Assembly (NCBI GenBank): GCA_029260675.1
Contig: JAJDCV010000173.1
Location: 1-17,717, forward strand
Reading direction: 5' to 3'
Length of the DNA stretch: 17,717 nucleotides
Origin: Phycisphaeraceae bacterium
Lineage (GTDB): Bacteria; Planctomycetota; Phycisphaerae; Phycisphaerales; Phycisphaeraceae
Made by a program: the position numbers and the translations under genes. The notes beneath the pieces are model-generated. The model ran no database searches, had not been told where the DNA came from, and saw only the letters and a program-made list of their open reading frames with translations. Positions 1 through 10,569 of the stretch are shown here, piece after piece (the stretch's first letter is position 1; every line of letters begins with the position of its first letter).

Positions 1-360
1 CTTGCCCGAGATCAGGAACCGGTACCCGCGGATCGGGGCCGCCGCCCCCGGCAGGCCCGGCAGATCGATCGAGTCCGTCGCCATCGTCCCCAAGGTCAGC
101 AACAGACCGACGATCGTCCCGGTCACTCCGCAGGCCAATACGATCCACGGCAGGATGGTCGGGCGGATCCCCATCGCGGCGTCGATCCCGTGAACCGGGA
201 ACGGGCTGTGCACGTCCCAGTGCTTAAACCCCTCGTCTCGGGTCTTCTTCGCGGCTCGCACGACGTCGTTGACCGTCTGAAACTCGGCAATCATGCCGTG
301 CAGCTTCGCGGGCGATCCGGTCGCGGTTTCGATCGTGGGTGGGTCCATGACTTGTGTCAT
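1..360 (-). CDS. actD: Alternative complex III subunit ActD (DUF3341), 3' end outside window
   Basis: Small membrane subunit of alternative complex III, the quinol oxidase module that replaces bc1. Only the first 120 codons are present. The visible protein has a soluble N-terminus (HGMIAEFQTVNDVVRAAKKT, then DEGFKHWDVHSPFPVHGID), which is the DUF3341 pattern. A hydrophobic helix follows (about residues 67-90, PWIVLACGVTGTIVGLLLTL), and the fragment ends at the edge in GYRFLISGK, where family members enter the loop before their second helix. The ATG at 358-360 shares one base with the actC stop (TGATG), so translation is probably coupled. The call is supported both by its own sequence and by its place directly after actC. 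The remaining part, and any actE/actF or oxidase genes, would lie beyond the left edge. Confidence 0.88.
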   Translation of the reverse strand, partial: MTQVMDPPTIETATGSPAKLHGMIAEFQTVNDVVRAAKKTRDEGFKHWDVHSPFPVHGIDAAMGIRPTILPWIVLACGVTGTIVGLLLTLGTMATDSIDLPGLPGAAAPIRGYRFLISGK

Positions 361-1850
361 CAGTTGCCCTCCCTGTCGGTGATCGGGTGGTCCGGACGGT
401 AGTCGGCCTGGCCCTCATCGGGGTTGTACGGCTCGCCGGGCTCATGCACGATGTCGTGGGCCTGAGGCATCACGGTCTTGATCTCCGCCATCGCGATCAC
501 CGGCAGGAACTTGCAAAACAGCAGGAAGAACGTGAAGAACAGCCCGAACGACCCAACCAACATCCCGATATCGACCCAGGTCGGGTGGAACATGGCCCAG
601 CTCGACGGCAGGAAGTCCCGGTGCAGGCTGGTCACCACGATCACGAAACGCTCGAACCACATCCCCACGTTCACGCACATCGCCGCGAACATGATGAAGT
701 AAACGTTACGCCGGGCCCACTTGAACCACATGATCTGCGGGCCGATGCAGTTGCAGAAGATCATCACCTTGAACGCCCAGTGGTAAGGCCCAAGCGCCCG
801 ATTCAGGAACGCGGCCTGCTCGTAGTGGGCGCCCGAGTACCAGGCGGTGAAGAACTCGGTGGAGTACCCGTACATCACGATCAGCCCGGTCCCGAGCATA
901 ACCTTGCAGCAGTTCTCGATGTGCCGATCGGTGATGATGTCCTGGATCCCGAAGATCGCCCGCGCGGGGACGGCCAGGGTGATGACCATCGCGAACCCGC
1001 CGTAGATCGCCCCGGCGACAAAGTAGGGCGGGAAGATCGTGGTGTGCCAGCCCGGTCGCTGCGCCACCGCGAAGTCGAAAGACACCACCGAGTGCACGGA
1101 CAGCACCAGCGGGGTCGCCAGCGCCGCCAGCAGCAGGTACGCCTTCTCATAACGGTGCCAGTGCCGGCTTGATCCGGTCCAACCGAGGCTGAACAGGCCG
1201 TAGCCCAATTGCCCCCACTTGTTCTTGCAGCGGTCGCGGAGGGTAGCGAGGTCCGGGATCATCCCGACGTACCAGAACAGCAGCGACACGGTCGCGTAGG
1301 TCCCGACCGCGAAGACGTCCCAGAGCAGCGGCGAGCGGAACTGAGGCCACATCCCCATCTGGTTGGGGATCGGCGCCAGCCAGTACGCCAGCCAGGGTCG
1401 GCCGACGTGGATCCCCGGGAACAGCCCGGCGCACATGACCGCGAAGATCGTCATCGCCTCGGCGAATCGGTTGATCGCCGTACGCCAGTTCTGCCTGAAC
1501 AGGAACAGGATCGCCGAGATCAGCGTCCCGGCGTGACCGATCCCGACCCAGAACACGAAGTTGATGATCGGGAAGCCCCAACTCACCGGCTGGTTGTTGC
1601 CCCAGACGCCCACACCGGTCGTAACCAGGTACCCGATCAGGGCCCCGAGGAACGTAAGCAGGGATAACGCTATCGCAAAAGCAAACCACCAACTGATCGG
1701 CGGCTTGCCCGCGGCGATGCCGGTGACCTTGTCGGTGATCGTCGTGAAGTCGTTGTCCCCCAACACCAGCGGCGCGCGGCGGGTCGGGTCGTCGGCCGTG
1801 TTATCGATCAACGGCTTGGGGACATCAGGTTGGGTGGTGATGGTTGCCAT
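360..1850 (-). CDS. actC: Alternative complex III membrane subunit ActC (NrfD/PsrC family)
   Basis: Polytopic quinol-binding membrane subunit of alternative complex III, 496 residues, the usual size for ActC. About ten hydrophobic helices can be read. The first is near residues 52-83 (ISWWFAFAIALSLLTFLGAL) and the second near 90-118 (PIINFVFWVGIGHAGTLISA). The last is near 438-465 (GMLVGSFGLFFTFFLLFCKF), followed by a soluble Pro/Asp-rich tail. The FWVGIGHAGTLISAILFLFR and GLFPGIHVGRPW segments are typical of the NrfD-like subunits of ACIII. The ATG at 1848-1850 begins three bases after the actB stop, and the stop overlaps the actD start. No cofactor-binding residues are expected; it is the membrane quinone site and a possible proton path. 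I see no truncation or frameshift. Confidence 0.95.
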   Translation of the reverse strand: MATITTQPDVPKPLIDNTADDPTRRAPLVLGDNDFTTITDKVTGIAAGKPPISWWFAFAIALSLLTFLGALIGYLVTTGVGVWGNNQPVSWGFPIINFVFWVGIGHAGTLISAILFLFRQNWRTAINRFAEAMTIFAVMCAGLFPGIHVGRPWLAYWLAPIPNQMGMWPQFRSPLLWDVFAVGTYATVSLLFWYVGMIPDLATLRDRCKNKWGQLGYGLFSLGWTGSSRHWHRYEKAYLLLAALATPLVLSVHSVVSFDFAVAQRPGWHTTIFPPYFVAGAIYGGFAMVITLAVPARAIFGIQDIITDRHIENCCKVMLGTGLIVMYGYSTEFFTAWYSGAHYEQAAFLNRALGPYHWAFKVMIFCNCIGPQIMWFKWARRNVYFIMFAAMCVNVGMWFERFVIVVTSLHRDFLPSSWAMFHPTWVDIGMLVGSFGLFFTFFLLFCKFLPVIAMAEIKTVMPQAHDIVHEPGEPYNPDEGQADYRPDHPITDREGN

Positions 1851-1853
1851 GAC

Positions 1854-5098
<3,245 letters not shown>

Positions 5099-5120
<22 letters not shown>

Positions 5121-5803
5121 CTCGTCATATAGGCTTCATCGTTGATCAGTAGTTCCTGCTTCTGGTGCAGGCCGACACGCAGCTGCGCCTGCTCGGGCGT
5201 CTCGCCGGGCTGGGCATCGGGCTCCCAGGCCAGGTCCGTCACCTTGTCCAACGGACGCAGGTGCTTCTCGGGCTGACGGTGGCAGTCCAGGCACCAGCCC
5301 ATGCTCAGCGGCTTGGTCTGCTGGACCACTTCCATCTTGTCGACCCGCCCGTGACAACTCACACAGCTCACGCCCTTGTTCACGTGGGCCGAGTGATTGA
5401 AGTAAACATAATCCGGCAGGTCGTGGACCTTGACCCAAGGCACCGGCTCGCCGGTCTCGTTGCTCTTGAACACCGCCTCGAGACGTGGGCTGTCCGCACG
5501 GATCCCGGCGTGGCAGTTCATGCACGTCTGCGTCGGGGGGATCGCCGCGAACGAGGCGTCGTCCACCGTCGTGTGGCAGTACCGGCAGTCCAGCCCCAGC
5601 TCCCCGACGTGCAGGGCGTGGCTGTACGGGACCGGCTGCACCGGCGCGTAGCCGACGTTCAACGTGCTCGCCGAGAACCCAAGCCCGACGATCGCGGGCG
5701 TTAACGCCCCGCCCCCAGCGACCAAAACAACGATAAGAGGCAACAGGTAGTTGGCCCATCGGGGGAAGACAAATTTGTCTGACGGGGTCTGATCGTTGGA
5801 CAT
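5099..5803 (-). CDS. actA: Alternative complex III pentahaem cytochrome c subunit ActA
   Basis: Membrane-anchored multihaem cytochrome, 234 residues, first gene of the act operon. It has a short cytoplasmic N-terminus and one hydrophobic helix (about 19-41, NYLLPLIVVLVAGGG). An exported domain follows with five CXXCH haem sites: CRYCH at 73, CMNCH at 94, CVSCH at 147, CLDCH at 171 and CSTCH at 229. The last sits one residue before the stop. Further histidines (62, 65, 137, 140) could be distal ligands. Five haems and one anchor match known ActA. It passes electrons from the ActB clusters towards a cytochrome c or the oxidase. The ATG at 5801-5803 has no convincing Shine-Dalgarno. The 3' end runs into actB, so the two are translated as one unit. 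Confidence 0.95.
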
Positions 5804-5899
5804 AGCGTGAATACGGGCCGCCTCTTCTCGTAGAAACCCTGGCGCTTCCTTAACGCCGGTGTAGCTTGACGCATACCGCCACGAGCCACCGCAGTGCGA

Positions 5900-5928
5900 A
5901 CAATAGCGAACAGAACGTCTGGTGACAA
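5900..5928 (-). promoter_or_regulatory. Candidate sigma-70 promoter of the act operon
   Basis: On the minus strand, TTGTCA (5923-5928, five of six matches to the -35 consensus) is followed after exactly 17 bases by TATTGT (5900-5905, four of six for -10). Transcription would begin near 5893, about 90 bases before the actA ATG. This is pattern matching in an otherwise gene-free region, not proof. It is the best-spaced pair I found upstream of actA. Confidence 0.35.
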
Positions 5929-6213
5929 AGTCGCCACCAAGGTTTCACGCCTGCGAGAATAGCGCAGCACCCTGTGGCCAGACTTCGACCCGATTCAATC
6001 ACGGTCTGGAATATTTTCCGCCCAATAAAATGATGTACCAGGGCCCCGGCTAACCGATCAATCTCCGATCCACCCCCTACAGCAAGCCCTCAGAGGACCC
6101 AAAAGAGGATCCGCATGAAGCCGGCATCAACCCCGGCACAGCCACCGCGACTCGATGCCAAATGACCCGGTTACACCTGTGAAAATGACAGTCTACTATA
6201 TATAAATATATTA

Positions 6214-6243
6214 TTGACAGTGTTTTATTATTTTTTTTGAAAT
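6214..6243 (+). promoter_or_regulatory. Candidate promoter of the foldase-yraN pair
   Basis: A perfect TTGACA (6214-6219) is followed after 18 bases by TGAAAT (6238-6243, four of six). A start near 6250 would leave a leader of about 57 bases before the ATG at 6308. The spacer is nearly all A/T. The -35 box lies inside the second TGACAGT copy, so a regulator reading that repeat could compete with polymerase. The -10 box is weak. Confidence 0.33.
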
Positions 6244-6307
6244 CCGGCCCCATGCCCATCGGCCGATCGTATTGCCCGGCCTACACGCGCAACTTACACT
6301 GACCCCC

Positions 6308-7432
6308 ATGAACCTCACACCGGAAAACACCGCAGAAATACAAGGTGCATCGCACCCATGGACCGCCATGACCGCTTGGGATCGGCTGGACAACAATCGG
6401 ATGCTGGGCCTGGCCCGGCTGGGGTTCGCAGGCCTTCTGGTGTGCGTACTCCTGATCCAACCCCAGGCGGTCTACGCGGAAACCTACAGCGTTGACGGCA
6501 TGATCGGGCAGGTCAACGGCCGGGCGATCTACACCAACGCCGTACTGGACGAACAGCTCCGCGAAACTTTCTCACGCTGGGGCCGGGAACTGCCCCGCGA
6601 AACCTTCCGCAAGCGGGCCGCCGAGCGGATCGCCATCAAGCTCAACAGCATGGTCACCGATGCCCTGATCTACGGCGAGGCCAAACGAGCCCTCTCCGAC
6701 GCGGAACGCCAGGGCCTGACCGGCGCCCAGTCCCACTACCGCGAGCAGCTCCTCAGGGAGTACGGCCAGGGCTCGCCCGCCCTCGCAGAGGCCAACCTCA
6801 TCGAAAAGACCGGCCTGAACATGGACCAGACCCTTGAAAACTGGCGGCAGGCCGCCGTCGTCTCGCGGTACATGCAGCAGAAGCTCCGGCCCAAGGTCAA
6901 TGTCACACGCAAGGACGTCAAGCGCTACTACCAGGATCATTACGACGTATTTAATCCCCCCTCACAACGGACCGTCCGGGTCATCCAGACCCTGTCCGAA
7001 GAGGACGCCCAACAGATCCGCACGCTGCTGGACCAGGGCACCCCCTTCGCCGAGGCCGCGAAGAGCGACTTCAACCTGTTCCGGCCAGACACCGGCGGGC
7101 TCATGGGCGCGATGGCCGGCGAACAGCTCTTCGCCGACCCAACGGTCAACCAGACCACCCTCGGCCTGCCGGCCGGCCAGTGCGCCGGACCGATCGCCGT
7201 CGATGAAAAACAGTGGTTCGTCTGCGTCGAGAAACTCGAACAGCCCCCGGGCCAACCCCTGATGGAGGTCCAGACACGGATCCACGCAACCCTTTTCGAA
7301 CAGCAGCTACGCGAGCACTCGGAAAAATACCGCGAGAGGCTCTTCGAAAACGGCAGCTACAACTCGATCGAGCAGATGACACTGAGCCTGCTTCAGATCG
7401 CGATGGACCGCTACGCCAAGACGGGCGGGTGA
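6308..7432 (+). CDS. Exported parvulin-type peptidyl-prolyl isomerase (SurA/PpiC-like foldase)
   Basis: Probable periplasmic protein-folding factor, 374 residues from this start. A hydrophobic segment (ARLGFAGLLVCVLLIQPQAV, ending in YAE) acts as signal peptide or anchor. After it comes a helical SurA-N-like region beginning IGQVNGRAIYTNAVLDEQLRE and continuing to about residue 205. The parvulin domain spans about 217-315: the opening strand QRTVRVIQTL, the DTGGLMGAMAGEQLF loop that matches the family's GG(D/L)G loop, and a final strand WFVCVEKLEQ. A helical tail ends the protein. The start is unsettled. A TTG lies at 6272; ATG 6368 or 6401 would give a more usual signal-peptide length, and codons between 6308 and 6368 look less like the body. 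It is followed by yraN after six bases. Confidence 0.8.
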   Translation: MNLTPENTAEIQGASHPWTAMTAWDRLDNNRMLGLARLGFAGLLVCVLLIQPQAVYAETYSVDGMIGQVNGRAIYTNAVLDEQLRETFSRWGRELPRETFRKRAAERIAIKLNSMVTDALIYGEAKRALSDAERQGLTGAQSHYREQLLREYGQGSPALAEANLIEKTGLNMDQTLENWRQAAVVSRYMQQKLRPKVNVTRKDVKRYYQDHYDVFNPPSQRTVRVIQTLSEEDAQQIRTLLDQGTPFAEAAKSDFNLFRPDTGGLMGAMAGEQLFADPTVNQTTLGLPAGQCAGPIAVDEKQWFVCVEKLEQPPGQPLMEVQTRIHATLFEQQLREHSEKYRERLFENGSYNSIEQMTLSLLQIAMDRYAKTGG

Positions 7433-7438
7433 CCCCAG

Positions 7439-7873
7439 GTGCCCCCCGGCCACACTCTCCTTGGTTGGCTGCACCGCCTCGCTGACGCGGCCCGCCTGAA
7501 GCTGCAACACAGGTCAACCAACGGCGCGCGTGGCGAACGTCTCTCGGCACGGATGCTGAAGAAAAAACACTACCGCCTGATGGCGCAAAACCTCCGCAAC
7601 CGTTTCGGGGAAATCGATATCGTCGCCCTGGCGCCCGATGGCAAAACGGTCGTGATCGTCGAGGTCAAAACGGCCGAAGACCCCAAAGCCTTGCCGGAGC
7701 TGCGCGTCGATCACCACAAACAACGCCGGCTCACCGCCCTGGCCGCCCAGGTAGTACGACGCTACGGGCTGCACGGCCTCCCGATCCGTTTCGACGTCGT
7801 CGCCGTGAACCTCCCGCCCGGTGCCGACCCCGTGATCCGCCATTACCAAGCCGCGTTCGATTCGCATGTCTGA
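7439..7873 (+). CDS. yraN: YraN/UPF0102 family nuclease-like protein
   Basis: A 144-residue member of the widespread UPF0102 family, which has a restriction-endonuclease-like fold and an unsettled cellular role. Visible motifs in order: GARGERLSARMLKKKHYRLM (the family's G..GE..A..L opening, about 28-47), then NLRNRFGEIDIVALAPDG with the catalytic-type E-I-D, then VVIVEVKTAED with the E-V-K signature, and a terminal strand IRFDVVAVNL. Start: GTG at 7439, six bases after the foldase stop, so the two genes are very likely one transcript. In many bacteria yraN sits by genes for 16S methylation or RNase HII, so its pairing with a foldase here is probably lineage-specific. The N-terminal 26 residues are poorly conserved and an internal start is possible. 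Confidence 0.9.
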   Translation: MPPGHTLLGWLHRLADAARLKLQHRSTNGARGERLSARMLKKKHYRLMAQNLRNRFGEIDIVALAPDGKTVVIVEVKTAEDPKALPELRVDHHKQRRLTALAAQVVRRYGLHGLPIRFDVVAVNLPPGADPVIRHYQAAFDSHV

Positions 7874-7888
7874 TTGATCTTGCCCCCT

Positions 7889-7902
7889 AGCCGCTTGCGG
7901 CT
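7889..7902. repeat. Short perfect hairpin AGCCGC-TT-GCGGCT between yraN and the GH9 gene
   Basis: AGCCGC (7889-7894), TT and GCGGCT (7897-7902) form a perfect inverted repeat 16 bases after the yraN stop. No T-run follows, so it is not a standard intrinsic terminator. It could be a partial terminator, an RNA 3' stabiliser, or a copy of a short intergenic repeat. Its TTGCGG also sits 19 bases before a TACAAT box (7920-7925). Confidence 0.5.
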
Positions 7903-7925
7903 TAGCAAAACACAAACGGTACAAT
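7895..7925 (+). promoter_or_regulatory. Weak candidate promoter of the GH9-NodB pair
   Basis: TACAAT (7920-7925) matches five of six -10 positions and lies 35 bases before the chosen GH9 ATG. The only -35-like element is TTGCGG (7895-7900) at a long 19-base spacing, inside the hairpin. The -10 is plausible; the -35 is poor. Confidence 0.28.
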
Positions 7926-7948
7926 CAACCAAGACAATGCCGTTATAC

Positions 7949-7953
7949 GGGAG
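7949..7953 (+). promoter_or_regulatory. Shine-Dalgarno GGGAG that sets the GH9 start
   Basis: GGGAG ends seven bases before the ATG at 7961, a good spacing. It would be too close to the ATG at 7955 and lies downstream of the ATG at 7937. It favours 7961, where a clean signal peptide begins. Confidence 0.6.
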
Positions 7954-7960
7954 CATGCCC

Positions 7961-9580
7961 ATGCGCCACCCCCTTCCTTTTCTTGCCACACTACTGGTCC
8001 TGGCTTCTGCACAAGACGCATGCGCAGAGGGCGTGTGGATCCGCGCCAACCAGATCGGGTACCTGCCCGACGACCCGAAGATCGCGATCCTCTCAAGCGA
8101 CCTGCCGCTTGAAGGCACGTTCAGCGTCGGCGACTTCTCCGATGGCCTCGGCGAAGACCAGGGCGCGTGGGGACCGTTCGCACACAACTACCGGCTGAAT
8201 TTCTCAACCCACAAAACTCCCGGCAGATACCGCGTCACCTTCAAAGACAAACAATCCCTGCCATTTGGCATCGGCGATCACGTGTACGATTCCGTGCCCG
8301 GCAAACTCATCGAGTTCATGCAACTGCAACGCTGCGGCGAGAACCCGGTCACCGGTAAACGCTGCCACCAGGAAGACGGGGTCGACACGACCACCGGCGA
8401 AAAAGTAGACCTGCGCGGCGGCTGGCACGATGCCGGCGACCGGCTCAAGCACATGATCACCACCACCTACTGCGTCGCCGCGCTCTACCTGGCGGGGCAC
8501 GAAGCCGAGGCCGACTGGGGCGCTGATTTGGTTCGGCGTATCCATCCCAATCCGCGGACGATCTACGTGCAGATCGGCGACGACCGCGACCACCTCCCGC
8601 CGAACACACTCTGGCACGACGATCAATCCGACTACGGACACGGCCCAGGCGGGCCACGCTCGGCGTGGCGCGCAACCGGAAAACCCGAGGGCCCCAAACA
8701 CAAAAACGAATCGACCGGCCTCGCCAGCCTCGCCGGACGCGCCGCCGCTGCAATGGCGCTCGCCGGCGACCTCGACGCCGCCAAATCCTTGTACCAGCTC
8801 GCCAAAAATAACCCCGGCAACGCCATGTCCGTCCCCGTCCGCGCCCCCTACTGCTACGGCGAAAGCACCTACCACGACGACCTGCAATGGGCCGCCACCG
8901 AACTCTTCCTCGCCACCGGTGAAGAAAAATACCTCGACGACGCGCTGCGCTTCGCCGAGCCCGCAGGCGTAAGCCGATGGATGGGCAAAGACCGCCACGG
9001 GCACTACGAGTTCTTCCCCTACGTCAACCTCGCACACTGGCGGCTCTACCGGCACGTCGATGAGGCGACTAAAACAAAACTCGCCGCCTACTACCGCGAC
9101 GGCCTGGAACGCCTCCGTAAACGCGCCGAGAAAAACCCCTACCGCCTGGGCACCCCGCTGGTCTGGTGCTCGACCAACGACGTCGTCGCATTCGCCACAC
9201 AGGCCCAGCTCTACGAGCAGATGACCGGCGATACGACCTACCGCATGCTCGCAACCGAGGCACGCGACTGGATCTTCGGCCGAAACCCCTGGGGCGTCTC
9301 GATGGTCATCGGCGTGCCCGAAGACGGCGTCGCATCGAGCAAGCCGCACCACCTCTTCTGGAAACTCAAAAAACACCTCCCCGTCGGCGGATTGGTCGAC
9401 GGCCCGGTCTACAAAGACATCAACGACGGCCTGAAGTTCGGCGACTTCGGCAATGACAACCTCGCAAGGTTCCAGTCCGACATCGGCGTCTACCACGACC
9501 TGTTCGCCGATTTCTCCACCAACGAACCCATCATCGACGGGACCGTCTCGCTTCTATTACTGATCGAGGTGTGGCAATGA
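7961..9580 (+). CDS. Secreted glycoside hydrolase family 9 glucanase
   Basis: Probable endo-acting beta-glucanase (cellulase type) acting outside the cytoplasm, 539 residues. A signal peptide (MRHPLPFLATLLVLASAQDA, cleavage near ACA-EG) leads into an Ig-like CelD_N domain at about 24-105 (WIRANQIGYLPDDPKIAIL). The (alpha/alpha)6 catalytic domain follows. Its diagnostic segment GGWHDAGD holds the aspartate pair Asp157/Asp160 used for base catalysis. Later landmarks are STYHDDLQWAATELFLATGE, FGRNPWG and the substrate-binding KPHH (463-464). TNEPIIDG near the C-terminus has Glu522 in the place of the general acid. Length is normal for a CelD_N-GH9 enzyme without a carbohydrate-binding module. 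The in-frame ATGs at 7937 and 7955 are less likely. The stop overlaps the next gene's start (ATGA). Substrate specificity cannot be read from sequence alone. Confidence 0.92.
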   Translation: MRHPLPFLATLLVLASAQDACAEGVWIRANQIGYLPDDPKIAILSSDLPLEGTFSVGDFSDGLGEDQGAWGPFAHNYRLNFSTHKTPGRYRVTFKDKQSLPFGIGDHVYDSVPGKLIEFMQLQRCGENPVTGKRCHQEDGVDTTTGEKVDLRGGWHDAGDRLKHMITTTYCVAALYLAGHEAEADWGADLVRRIHPNPRTIYVQIGDDRDHLPPNTLWHDDQSDYGHGPGGPRSAWRATGKPEGPKHKNESTGLASLAGRAAAAMALAGDLDAAKSLYQLAKNNPGNAMSVPVRAPYCYGESTYHDDLQWAATELFLATGEEKYLDDALRFAEPAGVSRWMGKDRHGHYEFFPYVNLAHWRLYRHVDEATKTKLAAYYRDGLERLRKRAEKNPYRLGTPLVWCSTNDVVAFATQAQLYEQMTGDTTYRMLATEARDWIFGRNPWGVSMVIGVPEDGVASSKPHHLFWKLKKHLPVGGLVDGPVYKDINDGLKFGDFGNDNLARFQSDIGVYHDLFADFSTNEPIIDGTVSLLLLIEVWQ

Positions 9581-10380
9581 CACACGCGCCTCCCATGACG
9601 ACACTTATTGCCATAGCTGCCCTATGCGTGTTGGCCACGGGCTGCGCCCCCACGCTGGTCTGTCAGCCCAACCCCGCCTGGACCTGGGACCAAGGCGGCG
9701 TCATCCGTGGCGACAGAAGCAATAAAAAACTCGCCTTGATCTTCACCGGCGGGGAGCACGGCGGAGGCTCGCAACACATCCTCGACACGCTGGCTAAGAA
9801 GAACGTCAAGGCATCATTCTTCGTGACCGGCGGTTATGTCGCCGTGCCCGGGTACGACGTCTGGCTGCAACGCATGGCCGACGAAGGCCACTACCTAGGC
9901 CCACATTCACACGCACACCTGCTCTACGCCCCCTGGGAAAGCCGCGACGAATCACTGGTCAGCGAATCGCAATTCAAAGGCGACCTGCGTAAGAACATCG
10001 ACGAACTCCGGGCCTTTGGCGCGATGCCGAAAGGGGCACTGATCCACTTCATCCCGCCCTACGAGTGGTACAACCAGCAACACAGCACATGGGCCGTGGA
10101 CATGAACTGTCGGCTATTCAACTTTACACCCGGCAGCGGCTCACACCGGGACTGGGCACCAGAAGGCCACAAGGCGTTCAAACCCTCCCGGCAAATACTC
10201 GCCGACATCCTTGAAGAAGAACACACCGACCCCGACGGCCTCAACGGCCACCTCCTGCTATTACACCTGGGCAGCCAGCGCGAAGACAAGATGTATCTAC
10301 TACTCGGTGAGTTGATCGATGAATTGCACGCCCGTGACTACCAACTCGTGCGTGTCGATGAGATGCTGTCGGGACGGTAA
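9577..10380 (+). CDS. Lipoprotein with atypical NodB/polysaccharide-deacetylase domain
   Basis: Probable outer-surface or periplasmic carbohydrate-active protein, 267 residues. The N-terminus is a lipoprotein-type signal (LIAIAALCVLATGC, Cys23). The NodB fold begins with KLALIFTGGEHGG (51-63) and KASFFVTGG. The metal-site motif HSHAH has His110 and His114 spaced i/i+4 as usual. IPPYEWYN replaces the RPPY motif, and LLLHLGS supplies the late Leu-His motif. The catalytic TFDDG of classic deacetylases is instead FTGGEHG, so both aspartates are missing. I recall a Bacteroidetes subgroup with FTG-x-E and PPYEWYN found beside or fused to GH9; that memory is not checked here. The ATG at 9577 overlaps the GH9 stop by four bases, implying coupled translation and a shared substrate. 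Confidence 0.8.
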   Translation: MTHAPPMTTLIAIAALCVLATGCAPTLVCQPNPAWTWDQGGVIRGDRSNKKLALIFTGGEHGGGSQHILDTLAKKNVKASFFVTGGYVAVPGYDVWLQRMADEGHYLGPHSHAHLLYAPWESRDESLVSESQFKGDLRKNIDELRAFGAMPKGALIHFIPPYEWYNQQHSTWAVDMNCRLFNFTPGSGSHRDWAPEGHKAFKPSRQILADILEEEHTDPDGLNGHLLLLHLGSQREDKMYLLLGELIDELHARDYQLVRVDEMLSGR

Positions 10381-10474
10381 CCACCCATCAAACCACTGAA
10401 GCCTGCCGCAACACCCCCTCAACAGAAACTATGCGCTTTACCACACCACCCATTTGCATGATCCAATATAGTTC

Positions 10475-10491
10475 ATATTTAACTTAAATAT
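10475..10491. repeat. AT-rich perfect palindrome in a convergent intergenic gap
   Basis: ATATTTAA (10475-10482), C, TTAAATAT (10484-10491) is a perfect 8-base inverted repeat. It lies in the 189-base gap between the convergent NodB-lipoprotein and aroDE genes. The position argues against a promoter operator. It could contribute to ending transcription in either direction or bind a protein. The rest of the gap (10381-10569) shows only a second weak inverted repeat, GATTCA/TGAATC (10553-10571), over the aroDE stop, and no T-run terminator. Confidence 0.5.
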
Positions 10492-10569
10492 AGTCTCGTG
10501 TATCTGCAAACAAAACACCCGCCTACGAGAATGGTGGACAATACTCAGGGGAGATTCATCACAACTGAA

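Larger units (their letters stand above)
5804..6307. other. Gene-free divergent intergenic region with an AT-rich tract
   Basis: About 500 bases between the divergent actA and foldase genes. Short open frames exist on the minus strand, but none shows signal, domain or start-site support, so I call no gene. The actA-proximal part holds the candidate act promoter. Positions 6187-6243 are strikingly AT-rich for this genome and include an alternating AT run (ctactatatataaatatatt) and a T8 run. Two copies of TGACAGT (6186-6192 and 6216-6222, the second reading TGACAGTG) flank the alternating run, 30 bases apart. Such a tract would suit an upstream promoter element, a bending or melting site, or a protein-binding site. 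Confidence 0.5.

Noticed and set aside
354..1172. Long plus-strand open frame (272 codons) opposite actC
   Set aside because: Its sequence is a low-complexity Arg/His/Asp/Pro mix typical of the antisense of a GC-rich gene, and actC on the other strand is unmistakable.
6077..6259. 60-codon minus-strand frame in the divergent intergenic region
   Set aside because: It spans the AT-rich tract, shows no ribosome site or domain, and changes character abruptly in mid-frame.
8204..9496. Minus-strand open frame of 430 codons opposite the GH9 gene
   Set aside because: It lies wholly inside a gene with clear GH9 motifs. Its Val/Gly/Glu-rich composition is that of a complement frame, with no recognisable domain or ribosome site.
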